Source of the DNA: Candidatus Kaistella beijingensis
GTDB lineage: Bacteria > Bacteroidota > Bacteroidia > Flavobacteriales > Weeksellaceae
Reading direction: 5' to 3'
NCBI RefSeq assembly: GCF_020084865.1
Contig: NZ_CP071953.1
Span: 62,001-126,000, forward strand
Length of the DNA stretch: 64,000 nucleotides
Numbering within the stretch: position 1 is the first letter of the stretch; every line of letters starts with the position of its first letter. Shown piece after piece: positions 1 to 9,174 of the stretch. Below the pieces are notes generated by a model. The model was not told the DNA's origin. It did no database searches and saw nothing but the letters and a program-made list of their open reading frames with translations. A program made the translations under genes and the position numbers.

Positions 1-248
1 TTAAAATTTCCTGTTTGAAAATCTTTAAACTCATCCCAATTCACAAACTGAAAATGCTTTAAAGTAAAATCGAGGTCTTTTTCAAAATCTTTTATGTTAT
101 TATAATGTATAATGTGCTTTAAATGTGGCAAATGCTCATCAGAAACGGTGTGGTAAACCGGGATGAAATGATTTAGTGGAAAAGATTTTCCGAAATCGTC
201 CCCTTGAAATCTTGATGAAAAAGTGATGAGGTTCTGCTTGAAAGACAT
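1..248 (-). CDS. Probable polysaccharide deacetylase family protein, N-terminal part (cut by window edge)
   Basis: An open frame starts with ATG at 248 on the minus strand and runs off the left edge, leaving 82 readable residues beginning MSFKQNLITF. The stretch PVYHTVSDEHLPHLKHII resembles the N-terminal YHxVSD strand of the polysaccharide deacetylase (NodB-like) fold, which removes acetyl groups from cell-wall or capsular sugars. The metal-binding and catalytic motifs would lie outside the window, so the family call rests on this one motif. The gene points the same way as the S46 peptidase but is separated from it by a terminator. Confidence 0.45.
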   Translation of the reverse strand, partial: MSFKQNLITFSSRFQGDDFGKSFPLNHFIPVYHTVSDEHLPHLKHIIHYNNIKDFEKDLDFTLKHFQFVNWDEFKDFQTGNF

Positions 249-261
249 ATTCAAAAGTAAT

Positions 262-293
262 AAAAAAATCCACAGAAAATTCTGCGGATTTTT
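262..293 (-). terminator. Intrinsic terminator after the S46 peptidase gene
   Basis: An imperfect inverted repeat (AAATCC-CAGAA paired with TTCTG-GGATTT) is followed on the minus strand by a run of seven T. It lies 32 bases past the S46 peptidase stop codon. The plus strand also has a T run, so it may work in both directions. Confidence 0.6.
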
Positions 294-324
294 GTTGTTT
301 CATGGATCTTTGTTCTTGGCTCTT

Positions 325-2466
325 TTACTTCACCACCTTCATTTCATCAATCAACCATCTGGAATTGGCGAATTTATCAATGATGAAAAGAATATACTTC
401 GTATCCACCATAATATTTCTGGAGAATTTTGGGTCGTAGTTAATGTCGCTCATCGTTCCTTCCCATTGTCTATCGAAGTTTAGTCCGATCAAGTTTCCAT
501 ACGCATCCAAAGCCGGACTTCCAGAATTTCCACCAGTAGTGTGGTTTGTTGCCGTAAAGTTTACCGGAACATCACCGTTTGAATTTTTGTAAATTCCGTA
601 ATCTTTTTTGTTGTAAAGTTCGATGAGTTTTTTCGGTAAATCAAACTCGTAATCTCCCGGAATATATTTTTCGATAACACCGCTTAAATGGGTTTGATAA
701 CCGTAATACAAAGCATCTCTCGGATTGGAACCAGCAACTTTTCCATAAGTTACACGAAGAGTTGAGTTCGCATCAGGGAAAAATTTGCGGTCTTTATCGG
801 TTTCCATTTGTTGCGCCATAAATTTCTTCTGGTTGGCGTCAATTTGCTGTTGTAAAGAGGATACTTTCCCATCGGTAGAAGTCATGTAACCTTCTCTGAG
901 AGCGGAAAATAACTTCATCAAAGGATCATTCTTTAAATTTTGAACCAACGCATTTTGGTCAGCAAAAACTTTATTAATGTCCGAATAAGTTGTTGCTCCA
1001 TTCATGGAACCTCTTCCCGTAATCACAGAATTTTTGGATAAATTTTCGATGGTTTGAAGATTTTGAGCCTCGTTTTTATATTGCTCAAAACCAGCTGGTA
1101 AAAACTGTTTCGGAGCTTTGTTGGCGTAATGCGCAAGCAATTTTGCTGTTACTTTTGCATCCAATTCAGCATCAAAGTCTTTGTAAACTCCCGAAAGTCT
1201 GTTTTTGAAACCTTCCAAAGTTTTTGCATCCATTTTTCCGGCTTCTACAGCTGCGATAAAATTGTAATAGTTATTGGCAAGAGTTAAAGTTTCAGCGTTT
1301 CTCACGGTTTCGCCATAATAAGCTCGGTTCAACGCATAAGGAGCTTGTTCGTTGTAAAGTCGGTTCAGCTCATCCAAAGTTGTTTTCACGGCAGGATTTT
1401 TTGAAATCAGCATCTGCTCATATTTTTGCTTTTTTCCTGCGGCATCAGATTTTGTGAGTCCTTCTACTTCACCTTTCCATTTTTTCCAAGAGTTTGCGAT
1501 GCTTGCATATTTTGAGGCATATTTTATCTTTGTTGCAGCATCAGAACGCATTTTTTCGTCCAAAGTTTTCAACGCGATGTCTCGAACGCTAATCATTGCA
1601 GGATCAATCTCGGTTCTGATTTTTTCTACCGCAATTGCGGGTAAATATTCCTGCGTTCTCCCTGGAAATCCATAAACAAATGTAAAATCTCCCTCTTTTT
1701 TCTCCTTCATAGAAACCGGAAGAAAATGTTTCGGCTTATAAGGAATGTTGTCTTTGCTGTATTCTGCAGGTTTGTTGTTTTTGTCGGCATAAATTCTAAA
1801 CATCGAAAAATCGCCTGTGTGGCGTGGAAAAACCCAATTATCGGTATCCGAACCATATTTCCCGATAGAACTTGGCGGAGCTCCCACCAAACGTACATCT
1901 TTGTAGGTTTCTATAATGTACGCGTAGTATTTGTTTCCGTAATACATCGGTTTTACAGAAATCGTTTGATAGCTTTCAATTTTCTGAGATTTTTTGTAAT
2001 TCTCAATATTTTCATTGATTTTTTTGGTTAAATCTGCGCTTTCCAAACCTTGCGTTCCCGCTAAAATGGAGGATGTAACTTCTTTTATGTCAGCAATAAA
2101 ATCTACCGTAACTCCAGGATTTGGCAATTCTTCGCCCATGTTTTTTGCCCAAAAACCGTTCGTCAACAGATCATTTTCTACCGTAGAATGACTTTGAATA
2201 TTGTCATAACCGCAATGATGGTTGGTTAAAAGCAAACCTTTCGGAGAAATAATTTCCGCGGTGCAACCGCCGTCAAACTGAACTACGGCATCTTTAATAC
2301 TCGCTTTTTGCGTATCGAATAATTGTTTTGCAGGAATTTTCAGTCCCATTGCTTTCATTTCCTTTTCGTTTACTTCCGTGGGAATCCACATTCCACCGTA
2401 TTGCTGCGCAAAAGCCATTACAGCCGGAACAATGATTGCCGAAAGCAAAAAACTTCTCTTTATCAT
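325..2466 (-). CDS. dpp11: S46 family dipeptidyl-peptidase, DPP11-like (Asp/Glu-specific)
   Basis: 713-residue periplasmic serine peptidase that removes N-terminal dipeptides, used by asaccharolytic Bacteroidota to live on peptides. A signal peptide ends near AFA-QQ (residues 18-22). The trypsin-like triad is visible: His in TNHHCGYD (81-88), Asp in DTDNW (207-211) and Ser648 in GNSGSP. Residue 666, eighteen positions after the catalytic serine, is Arg (GLNFDRQWEG). In Porphyromonas gingivalis DPP11 the equivalent Arg673 gives acidic P1 specificity, whereas DPP7 has Gly, so DPP11 is inferred. Length matches the family (about 710-720). It appears monocistronic. The protein assignment is firm; the substrate preference is inferred from one residue. 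Confidence 0.93.
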   Translation of the reverse strand: MIKRSFLLSAIIVPAVMAFAQQYGGMWIPTEVNEKEMKAMGLKIPAKQLFDTQKASIKDAVVQFDGGCTAEIISPKGLLLTNHHCGYDNIQSHSTVENDLLTNGFWAKNMGEELPNPGVTVDFIADIKEVTSSILAGTQGLESADLTKKINENIENYKKSQKIESYQTISVKPMYYGNKYYAYIIETYKDVRLVGAPPSSIGKYGSDTDNWVFPRHTGDFSMFRIYADKNNKPAEYSKDNIPYKPKHFLPVSMKEKKEGDFTFVYGFPGRTQEYLPAIAVEKIRTEIDPAMISVRDIALKTLDEKMRSDAATKIKYASKYASIANSWKKWKGEVEGLTKSDAAGKKQKYEQMLISKNPAVKTTLDELNRLYNEQAPYALNRAYYGETVRNAETLTLANNYYNFIAAVEAGKMDAKTLEGFKNRLSGVYKDFDAELDAKVTAKLLAHYANKAPKQFLPAGFEQYKNEAQNLQTIENLSKNSVITGRGSMNGATTYSDINKVFADQNALVQNLKNDPLMKLFSALREGYMTSTDGKVSSLQQQIDANQKKFMAQQMETDKDRKFFPDANSTLRVTYGKVAGSNPRDALYYGYQTHLSGVIEKYIPGDYEFDLPKKLIELYNKKDYGIYKNSNGDVPVNFTATNHTTGGNSGSPALDAYGNLIGLNFDRQWEGTMSDINYDPKFSRNIMVDTKYILFIIDKFANSRWLIDEMKVVK

Positions 2467-2539
2467 GAATTAAAATTTTAAAATTGATTGCTAAAAATAC
2501 GGAATTTTAGGGAAATGAAAAACCTACGCCAATTCCCCA

Positions 2540-2563
2540 GTCATTGCGAGGAACGAAGCAGTC
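2540..2563. repeat. Dispersed GTCATTGCGAGGAACGAAG-type element
   Basis: The motif TCATTGCGAGGAACGAAGCA occurs in the gap between the S46 peptidase and the P-type ATPase. Similar TCATT...AACGAAG...GGAATC strings are common intergenic repeats in Bacteroidota. A related and an inverted copy occur at 5884-5970. No gene is seen in 2467-2720. Confidence 0.4.
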
Positions 2564-2685
2564 TAGGGTGGCGAAAATTCGCAGAATTTTTGACGGAATG
2601 GTTTATATTTTTACGAATTGTTCTTTGCTTAACAAGCGATAAATCGTGCATCTACAATTTTTGGACAAAACGGATTCATTGGTAA

Positions 2686-2702
2686 AATCCTGCGGATTTT
2701 GC
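2686..2702 (-). terminator. Possible terminator hairpin after the P-type ATPase
   Basis: A perfect 7-bp inverted repeat AAAATCC-TGC-GGATTTT lies 19 bases past the ATPase stop codon on the minus strand. The following T run is weak, so the call is tentative. Confidence 0.35.
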
Positions 2703-2720
2703 ACAAATTGCGATGTTTCC

Positions 2721-4706
2721 CTACGCAAACTTCATGTTTTGAATTCTCACCGCATTCAAAATTGCTAATAGTGCAACGCCAACATCCGCAAAAACCGCTT
2801 CCCACATTGTGGCCAAACCTCCCGCTCCTAAAATTAAAACAATGGCTTTTACACCAAACGCCAAAACAATATTTTGCCAAACAATTTTTTTTGTTTCCTT
2901 TCCGATTTTTATCGCGACCGGAATTTTTGAAGGTTTATCGTCCTGAATCACAACATCTGCAGTTTCAATCGTGGCATCGCTTCCCAATCCGCCCATTGCA
3001 ATTCCAACATCGCTTAAAGCAACAACTGGCGCGTCATTTACGCCGTCTCCGATGAAAGCGACACTTTCATTTTTGGATTTGAGTTCCTTTAATTTATTCA
3101 CTTTATCTTCTGGAAGTAAGTCTCCAAAATAGTTGGAAATTCCCAAATTTTCGGCAACTTCTTTTACAACTGCGGTTTTATCGCCGCTCAACATCGTGGT
3201 TTTAACTTTCATGTTTCTTAACAAAGAAATTGTTTCAGCAGCATCTTCCTTTATTTGGTCTGAAATGGTGATATAACCGACAAATCTCCGGTCATAGGCA
3301 ACAGCAATCAAAGTTTCAGAAACATTTTGATGATTGATGTTGTGTTGAACTCCAAATTTTTCCATCAGCTTGAAATTTCCTGCCATCATTTCTTTGCCTT
3401 GAATGGTTCCTTTCAAACCGTGTCCTGCAATTTCTTCCACATTTTCAATAGAAATAGAATGATCAATTTCTCCCGCAAATTCATTTATTGCAGTCGCAAT
3501 CGGATGTGTGGATTTGCTTTCGAGAAGATTTAGGTATTTCATGGTCTCTTCTTTATTGAATCCATCCTGAAAATGAACTTTCTGTACTTTGAAAACACCT
3601 TTCGTCATGGTTCCTGTTTTGTCCATCACTACATGTTGAACATTCGCCAAAATATCTAAAAAATTGCTTCCTTTAAATAGAATTCCGTTTTTGCTTCCGG
3701 CCCCAATTCCACCAAAATATCCAAGGGGAATCGATATTACCAAAGCACATGGACAGGAAATCACCAGAAAAATCAAAGCGCGATACAACCAGTTGCGAAA
3801 AATATAATTTTCTACAAAAAAGTAGGGTAGAAGCATAATTGCAATCGCGAGAAAAACTACAACCGGCGTATAAATTTTCGCAAATTTTCGGATGAAAAGT
3901 TCGGTTTTTGCTTTTTGGGAAGTGGCGTTCTGGACCATTTCCAAAATTTTTGAAAGTTTGGAATCCTGAAATTTGGTATTGATTTTAACCGAAGAAACCG
4001 TGTTCAAATTAATCATTCCTGCCAAAACTGTGTCGCCGCTTTTTTTCGTATCAGGTTTGCTTTCTCCTGTTAAAGCAGCGGTGTTGAAAGAAGCACTTTC
4101 TGAAATTAATTCTCCATCCAAAGCTAATTTTTCGCCGGGTTTTAATTGGATGATTTGACCAATTTCTGCATGTTGTGCTTTGATGGTTTTGGGAATTTCA
4201 TTTTCTAAAATAGTCACTTCATCCGGACGTTGGTCGAGCAAAGTTTTGATGTTTGATTTGGCTTTTTGCACCGCCATCGACTGAAAAACTTCACCCACTG
4301 AATAAAAAAGCATTACCGCAACTCCTTCCGGATATTCGCCAATGGCAAAAGCACCAATTGTTGCAATCGACATCAATAAAAATTCAGAAAAAAAGTCACT
4401 ATAACGAATGCTGTGAAATGCCTCTTTCATAACAGGAAAACCAACGGGAATGTAAGCAGAAAGGTAAAAAACAAATCTAACCCAACCCGCAAACCAAGCA
4501 GGTTTTAGAAAATGGTCGAGAAAAATTCCTATCAATAAAAGTGAAAAAGAAATTATTGCAGGAAAGAACATCTGAAAAGTTGATTTCCCCTCTGAAGCAT
4601 GAGAATGGTCGTGGTCATGTTCATCGTTTTCCTGATGTTGGTGCGTGTCTGCTTGAGGTTGTTTTTGAGGCGTTTTCGGTTCGTGGCTGCAACATTCCTG
4701 GGACAT
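2721..4706 (-). CDS. zntA: Heavy-metal P-type ATPase, Zn/Cd/Pb exporter (P1B-2)
   Basis: 661-residue inner-membrane pump that uses ATP to expel divalent heavy metals. Motifs in order: His-rich cytosolic N-terminus (residues 22-36, replacing the usual HMA domain), TGES actuator (213-216), CPC metal site in membrane helix 6 (318-320), phosphorylation site DKTGT (Asp362), HP (401-402) and GDGVNDAP (553-560). Lys620 and Asp641 (DVG) sit in the last two helices, matching ZntA Lys693 and Asp714, the P1B-2 signature for Zn2+/Cd2+/Pb2+ rather than Cu+. The start MSQECCSHEP adds a Cys pair. No metal-responsive regulator is adjacent. It is divergent from the following small membrane gene with a 91-base gap. 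Confidence 0.93.
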   Translation of the reverse strand: MSQECCSHEPKTPQKQPQADTHQHQENDEHDHDHSHASEGKSTFQMFFPAIISFSLLLIGIFLDHFLKPAWFAGWVRFVFYLSAYIPVGFPVMKEAFHSIRYSDFFSEFLLMSIATIGAFAIGEYPEGVAVMLFYSVGEVFQSMAVQKAKSNIKTLLDQRPDEVTILENEIPKTIKAQHAEIGQIIQLKPGEKLALDGELISESASFNTAALTGESKPDTKKSGDTVLAGMINLNTVSSVKINTKFQDSKLSKILEMVQNATSQKAKTELFIRKFAKIYTPVVVFLAIAIMLLPYFFVENYIFRNWLYRALIFLVISCPCALVISIPLGYFGGIGAGSKNGILFKGSNFLDILANVQHVVMDKTGTMTKGVFKVQKVHFQDGFNKEETMKYLNLLESKSTHPIATAINEFAGEIDHSISIENVEEIAGHGLKGTIQGKEMMAGNFKLMEKFGVQHNINHQNVSETLIAVAYDRRFVGYITISDQIKEDAAETISLLRNMKVKTTMLSGDKTAVVKEVAENLGISNYFGDLLPEDKVNKLKELKSKNESVAFIGDGVNDAPVVALSDVGIAMGGLGSDATIETADVVIQDDKPSKIPVAIKIGKETKKIVWQNIVLAFGVKAIVLILGAGGLATMWEAVFADVGVALLAILNAVRIQNMKFA

Positions 4707-4797
4707 TTTTTAATATTTTTTTCTGACGAAATATACAAATTAAGCACCAATATTTTTTATGTGGCATCACTTTTGTCCGTGAATTTTAAAATAAACA

Positions 4798-5217
4798 ATG
4801 GAACCTCTACTTCAACAAATCTTATCGTTATTGGTACTTGCAATTCCGATTGCGTGTGTGGCATGGACGGTAACTCACGAAGAAATCTTCAAAGAACCAA
4901 GAGAATATTGCGTGAAAAAATCGCAGGAATGCAGAAAGTTGCTGGAAAGAAAATTCTTTTACCTTTTTACCTGCGAGTATTGTTTCAGCCATTACGTAAC
5001 AGCAATTTTTTTGTTCATTACTGAGTTTAAATTGCTTTATGAAGATTGGCGCGGTTATTTGGTTTCGTTCTTTGCCTTGGTTTTTGTCGCCAATGTTTAC
5101 ATGAGTTTGTTCGGCTATTTAAGACAAAGTTTAAAATCTGAAAAAATTGAAGCGAAATTGAAAGACAACGAATGGCACGAAGTTAAAGAGGAAATGGAAG
5201 AAAAAAAAGACCAATAG
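4798..5217 (+). CDS. Small membrane protein with four cysteines, unknown function
   Basis: 139 residues with hydrophobic segments at about 8-24, 63-80 and 86-108 and a charged C-terminal tail. Cysteines at 38 and 45 and a CxxC pair at 59-62 (TCEYCFSHY) lie between the first two membrane segments and could bind a metal or form a disulfide. It resembles small DUF1360-type membrane proteins, but I cannot fix the family. The next gene follows after 27 bases on the same strand, so the two may be cotranscribed. The divergent neighbour is a metal exporter, which gives a weak hint of a metal-related role. Confidence 0.75.
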   Translation: MEPLLQQILSLLVLAIPIACVAWTVTHEEIFKEPREYCVKKSQECRKLLERKFFYLFTCEYCFSHYVTAIFLFITEFKLLYEDWRGYLVSFFALVFVANVYMSLFGYLRQSLKSEKIEAKLKDNEWHEVKEEMEEKKDQ

Positions 5218-5244
5218 AAATCACTAATCACAAAAATAAAAGTT

Positions 5245-5718
5245 ATGGAAAGTACAGAAAGATTGCAAAGATTTGCATATGACGATTACACGGTTGTAAC
5301 GAATTTCGAAACATTTGCCGATGCGGAAAATTACGCCAGCGAAAAGGGCGGTGAGTTAATTGAAGTAGGTTTCACGGATGGTTCTGATAATCCGATGCCG
5401 AATACAACAGGAAATTTAATTGCCGACAGAAAAACGTTCAGAGTTGGATTAGATCCCGAATATCAAGTTATTTATTCCGATGATCCAAAGTTTCAGGAAA
5501 TGGCGGAAATTATTTTGGAAGATATGAAGGAAAAGGAAAATGATGTCGCTCCTGAAGATTGGATCGGTGATCAAAATATTGCTCCGGGTGACCGAATCAT
5601 CATCGTAAAAAATGGTGAAGTAAATACAGTGACCACAAGAGAGAGAATCAAATATTTGATGCGCGGAAACGTTTACGAACTAGCGGTAAAAGAACCAAAA
5701 ACAGAAGTTTCTGAATAA
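5245..5718 (+). CDS. Conserved hypothetical soluble protein, 157 aa
   Basis: An acidic soluble protein beginning MESTERLQRF with no signal peptide or membrane segment. The N-terminal half (FETFADAENYASEKGGELIEV) reads as an alternating helix-strand fold; the C-terminal half carries GDRIIIVKNGEV, a plausible beta-hairpin. I do not recognise a named family. It follows the small Cys membrane protein closely and ends at a clear terminator, so the two probably form one unit. Confidence 0.75.
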   Translation: MESTERLQRFAYDDYTVVTNFETFADAENYASEKGGELIEVGFTDGSDNPMPNTTGNLIADRKTFRVGLDPEYQVIYSDDPKFQEMAEIILEDMKEKENDVAPEDWIGDQNIAPGDRIIIVKNGEVNTVTTRERIKYLMRGNVYELAVKEPKTEVSE

Positions 5719-5735
5719 GAAAAAAGAAGATACTT

Positions 5736-5770
5736 AAAAAAGAGCCTGTCCTTTGAGACAGCCTTTTTTT
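5736..5770 (+). terminator. Intrinsic terminator after the 157-aa hypothetical gene
   Basis: The stem GCCTGTC/GACAGCC (one mismatch) is extended by an A-run pairing with a seven-T tract, 18 bases past the stop codon. Confidence 0.65.
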
Positions 5771-5828
5771 ATGAAACATATTCCTCGGTTCCGTCAGGAA
5801 TTACATTTCCTGTCATAATTTTTTGATG

Positions 5829-5857
5829 GAATCGGCGCGGCGAAGCCGCGCCGATTC
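5829..5857. repeat. Perfect 13-bp GC-rich palindrome with GAA loop
   Basis: The arms GAATCGGCGCGGC and GCCGCGCCGATTC are separated by GAA, so the tip is GCGAAGC, a known exceptionally stable mini-hairpin sequence. It is very GC-rich for this genome. A sister element is at 25899-25931. It resembles REP-type palindromes; no RAYT transposase is visible in the window. Confidence 0.6.
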
Positions 5858-5883
5858 CCCATTATTTATCTGCTGCAAGAAGT

Positions 5884-5970
5884 CGTCATTCCAAACGAAG
5901 TGAGGAATCCTCAAGACTAAAATTTAGGTTGTTATTTATTTTCGTAGATGAAAGACATTTCCTCGCAATG
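5884..5970. repeat. Pair of GTCATTCC..GAGGAATC / inverted CCTCGCAATG repeat arms
   Basis: CGTCATTCCAAACGAAGTGAGGAATC begins at 5884 and the inverted arm CCTCGCAATG lies at 5961-5970. Together they look like a decayed copy of the dispersed element also seen at 2540. Low-complexity CACGAATCACGAAG text follows up to the esterase stop codon. No gene is seen in 5771-6011. Confidence 0.35.
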
Positions 5971-6011
5971 CTCGAATCACGAATCACGAAGCCTGTAACT
6001 CGTATCTCTCA

Positions 6012-7160
6012 TCAAATGTCACTTGTCTCGCTGCGAATAATTTCTGCCTTTTTTGCCAATTCTTTTGGATCTTCCGTGGTGTTGTAATACAGCCATTCCA
6101 TTGCGCGAGGAAATTCTTGCGACCAAAAAAACTCCTGATGTTTTCCTTCAGGATTGATGCTTATTTTGAAATCGAATTGGAGGGAGTGTGAATCTTCCCA
6201 ACCTTCCATAGTTTTCTCAAAACGCTCGATTCGTTCGGTCATTTGTGAGCCTTCCTGTTCACCGCCGTACATATAAACTTTAATGTTGTAAGGATTTTTA
6301 AAGTTCATCTGCGGAAAATTATTCTCTGGATTTACCCAAAGTGAAGGTGAGAAAATCATCAGTTTGGAATACACTTCAGGATAAAGAAAACCGCTGTAAA
6401 TGCTGATTAATCCTCCTAGAGAACTGCCGCCAATTCCTGTGAATTCCCTTTCAGGTTTTGTGCGGTAAACGGAATCTACATAAGGTTTCAGAGTGTCTGC
6501 AAGAAATCGGATATACTTTTTACCTTCCGCATTTTCGGTGATGGAATTGTAGTCTAGAACATATTCTTTAATCCGGTCTTCACTTCCGTTTTCAATCGCT
6601 ATAATGATGACGTCTCCTCTTCCATATTCAGCAAGGATTGACATTTTTTTGTCGATTTCCCAATTTCCATATGCAGAACCTTCATTGAAGAGATTTTGCG
6701 CATCCTGTAAATAGAGAACCGGGTATGTTTTATCTGTATTATGATAATTATATGGTAGTAACGCCCAAATTTTGCGAGTTCTGTTGAGTTGGGGAATAAA
6801 GAATTTTTCGGAGATAATTTCCACAATCGGGAAAAATTCTTTCTTGAAAGGACCCCAATTGATTCTCCATTTTTCAACGGTGTCAGTGGTTTTACTCTCT
6901 GCTTTGATTGTTTTTCTGTTGGGAGTAATGTTTCCAAAACGGTCTATTTCCACATTCTCCCAACCTCCTCGAGTGAATTTATATTCTATGTTTTCTGGAA
7001 GCGTTTTGTCATCAATGTCTATAGAATAAGTGTTTTTGGCAATTTCTTTTAATTCGAACTGCGAATCTCTGGGATCCCATTTATTGAAATTTCCGGTGAT
7101 GTAAACAGGTCTTTTGTCGTCTTCCAGCGAGGTGATTGTGAAATTCATTTTCTTCAGCAT
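6012..7160 (-). CDS. Esterase-D/Fes-like alpha/beta hydrolase with N-terminal CBM48-like domain
   Basis: 382 residues without a signal peptide. Residues about 5-80 (VYITGNFNKWDPRD ... YKFTRGGWENVEID) match the early-set/CBM48 carbohydrate-binding fold found in glycogen enzymes. Residues 110-360 are a putative esterase domain with the nucleophile elbow GSSLG (Ser247) in a GIGGSSLGG context. The family hydrolyses esters of diverse small or sugar-linked substrates. Its closeness to glgB and glgA, plus the glycogen-type domain, suggests a link to polysaccharide metabolism, but the substrate is unknown. MNFTITSL four codons inside is an equally possible start. Confidence 0.85.
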   Translation of the reverse strand: MLKKMNFTITSLEDDKRPVYITGNFNKWDPRDSQFELKEIAKNTYSIDIDDKTLPENIEYKFTRGGWENVEIDRFGNITPNRKTIKAESKTTDTVEKWRINWGPFKKEFFPIVEIISEKFFIPQLNRTRKIWALLPYNYHNTDKTYPVLYLQDAQNLFNEGSAYGNWEIDKKMSILAEYGRGDVIIIAIENGSEDRIKEYVLDYNSITENAEGKKYIRFLADTLKPYVDSVYRTKPEREFTGIGGSSLGGLISIYSGFLYPEVYSKLMIFSPSLWVNPENNFPQMNFKNPYNIKVYMYGGEQEGSQMTERIERFEKTMEGWEDSHSLQFDFKISINPEGKHQEFFWSQEFPRAMEWLYYNTTEDPKELAKKAEIIRSETSDI

Positions 7161-7393
7161 TCAATTTTTGAATTGTAAAATTAATATTTATTTTATTAGC
7201 TTCATCCGATGTTTCTACTTTTCGGCCTTTTTTTAAAAAAGATCTAATTTCTAACCATTGAAGTTTGATTTGTTAAGGATGATGTTGGATGTTTTTTAAA
7301 GTTTTAATATTATTATTTTTAATTTTTTAAAATGGTAGTGGTCTTGTTTAAAAAAAATTACTATTTTTATAAAACAATTAAATACTATTTATT

Positions 7394-9007
7394 ATGAAAA
7401 AACTTTACTTCGGGATTCTCATGTTATCAAGTCTTACATGGGCTTCCGCACAAATTAACACTATCGTAAATTTTGAAGGTAGTACAGCTTTACCAACTGG
7501 TTGGACAGAATCTGGTGGAGCCGCGGTTTCAAACGTCAATACGTGTGCAGGAAATTCATTGCGGGATAATTTATATGCTTCTAGTGCTACTGGAACATTT
7601 TCAAGTCCGTCATTTACATCTTCCAACGGTAAAGAAATAGTTGTAAGTTTTGACTATAAAGTCATTAACTTTACAGGAGCATCAACTCCACCGGGAACGG
7701 CAACACCGGCAGGATGGGGTTCTTCAACGCTACAATATACAATTGATGGGGGTACAACATGGGTTGATTTGTTAGTGATCAACGACAGCAATCACGTTGT
7801 TTCGACAAGTTGTGCCACTAAAACGGCAACAATTCCTGCAGGAACAGTACCAACAGGAACTTCAGTGCAGATGAGGTTTAATCATGTGAGACTTGCAGGA
7901 GATTGGTATATTTACCTTGATAACATTAGTATTCAGCAAGCTTTTTCTGCAGAAACGGTTGATTGGGGAAATCTTCAATGGCCACCGAATGGAACTGCAA
8001 ATGTAGGTGCTGCTTTTGACGCCTATGGTCAAGTTTATAAAGCTGGAGTTACTGAACCCGCTGGACAGGGAGCTGGAATTAATGCGTGGGTTGGTTACAG
8101 CACTTCTAATACAGATCCTTCAACTTGGTCCAATTGGATTCCGGCAACTTATAATGCTGCAGGTCCTTCCAATAATAATGATGAATACTCTGCGAACATT
8201 GGTGGAGCAATTGCTGCACCTGGAACGTATTATTATGCAACAAGATATAACTACAACGGAGGAGCGTACTATTATGGCGGATATAACGCTACTGGTGGTG
8301 GAGCATGGGACGGTACAAACAACGTAAACGGTGTATTATCAGTATTGGCTCCTGTAGGATTTGCCTGCAATAATCCTATTCAAATTTCGTCATTGCCGTA
8401 TTCAACTTCTGATAATACATCTAACTATGGCGATTATATTGACGGAACTCCTGGTGCAACAGGTTGCGGAAGTACAAGCAATTATTTAAACGGAAATGAT
8501 GTTTTCTATTCCTATACCCCTACATCAGACGGTGCTATTGATGTTACAATGACTCCAGGTGGAACTTGGTCTGGAATATTCGTCTATACTTCTTGCAGCA
8601 ATATAGGAACTGGATGTGTTGCTGGTGTTGCAAACTCGGGGTCTACTCCTAGAGTAATTACCGCTATGCCTGTTACAGCTGGAACAACCTATTACTTTGT
8701 GATTTCTACATGGGCTGCTCCGCAAACTGTCTCTTATCAATTGCAGATTTCTCAACATGTAATGGGAGTGTCAAACGGTGTGAAAGCGAGTAATGTAGAA
8801 ATTTATCCGAATCCAACCTCTGATGTGCTTAATGTAAAAGGAATGACTCCGGCTTCTGTTAAAGTTTTTGCAATGGATGGTAAAGCTGTTCCTGTAGCAT
8901 TTGATGGTAGTATAATCAACATGCATAAATTGCCGGCAGGTGCTTACATAGTTCAAATTACCGATAAAGAAGGAAACACTGTTTCAAAAAGAATTGTTAA
9001 GAAATAA
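7394..9007 (+). CDS. Secreted protein with T9SS type A sorting domain
   Basis: 537 residues: signal peptide ending at ASA-Q (residues 1-19), a beta-rich N-terminal domain with jelly-roll-like features (WYIYLDNISI near 175-184), a Gly/Asn/Tyr-rich middle, a domain at about 320-455 resembling extracellular beta-sandwich modules (NDVFYSYTPTSDG), and a C-terminal 80 residues (NVEIYPNPTSD ... GAYIVQI ... KRIVKK) typical of por-secretion/type A sorting tails. Such proteins cross the outer membrane by the type IX system and are attached to the surface or released. No catalytic motif was recognised. The gene stands alone, with its own terminator. Confidence 0.9.
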   Translation: MKKLYFGILMLSSLTWASAQINTIVNFEGSTALPTGWTESGGAAVSNVNTCAGNSLRDNLYASSATGTFSSPSFTSSNGKEIVVSFDYKVINFTGASTPPGTATPAGWGSSTLQYTIDGGTTWVDLLVINDSNHVVSTSCATKTATIPAGTVPTGTSVQMRFNHVRLAGDWYIYLDNISIQQAFSAETVDWGNLQWPPNGTANVGAAFDAYGQVYKAGVTEPAGQGAGINAWVGYSTSNTDPSTWSNWIPATYNAAGPSNNNDEYSANIGGAIAAPGTYYYATRYNYNGGAYYYGGYNATGGGAWDGTNNVNGVLSVLAPVGFACNNPIQISSLPYSTSDNTSNYGDYIDGTPGATGCGSTSNYLNGNDVFYSYTPTSDGAIDVTMTPGGTWSGIFVYTSCSNIGTGCVAGVANSGSTPRVITAMPVTAGTTYYFVISTWAAPQTVSYQLQISQHVMGVSNGVKASNVEIYPNPTSDVLNVKGMTPASVKVFAMDGKAVPVAFDGSIINMHKLPAGAYIVQITDKEGNTVSKRIVKK

Positions 9008-9027
9008 ATTTTTCTGAATTATTATTA

Positions 9028-9060
9028 AGCGTTCCTGAATCTTTCGGGAACGTTTTTTTT
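9028..9060 (+). terminator. Intrinsic terminator after the T9SS cargo gene
   Basis: CGTTCC at 9030-9035 pairs with GGAACG at 9047-9052 and is followed by eight T. Confidence 0.75.
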
Positions 9061-9174
9061 GTTTTTAATACGAAAAGTTTCTCACAGTATTTGCAATTAA
9101 AATTTAGTGCTATTTTTTCAGAAAATAAGGATTAATTCGTATATTTCCCCTACGAAATCCAATAAACCATTGTC

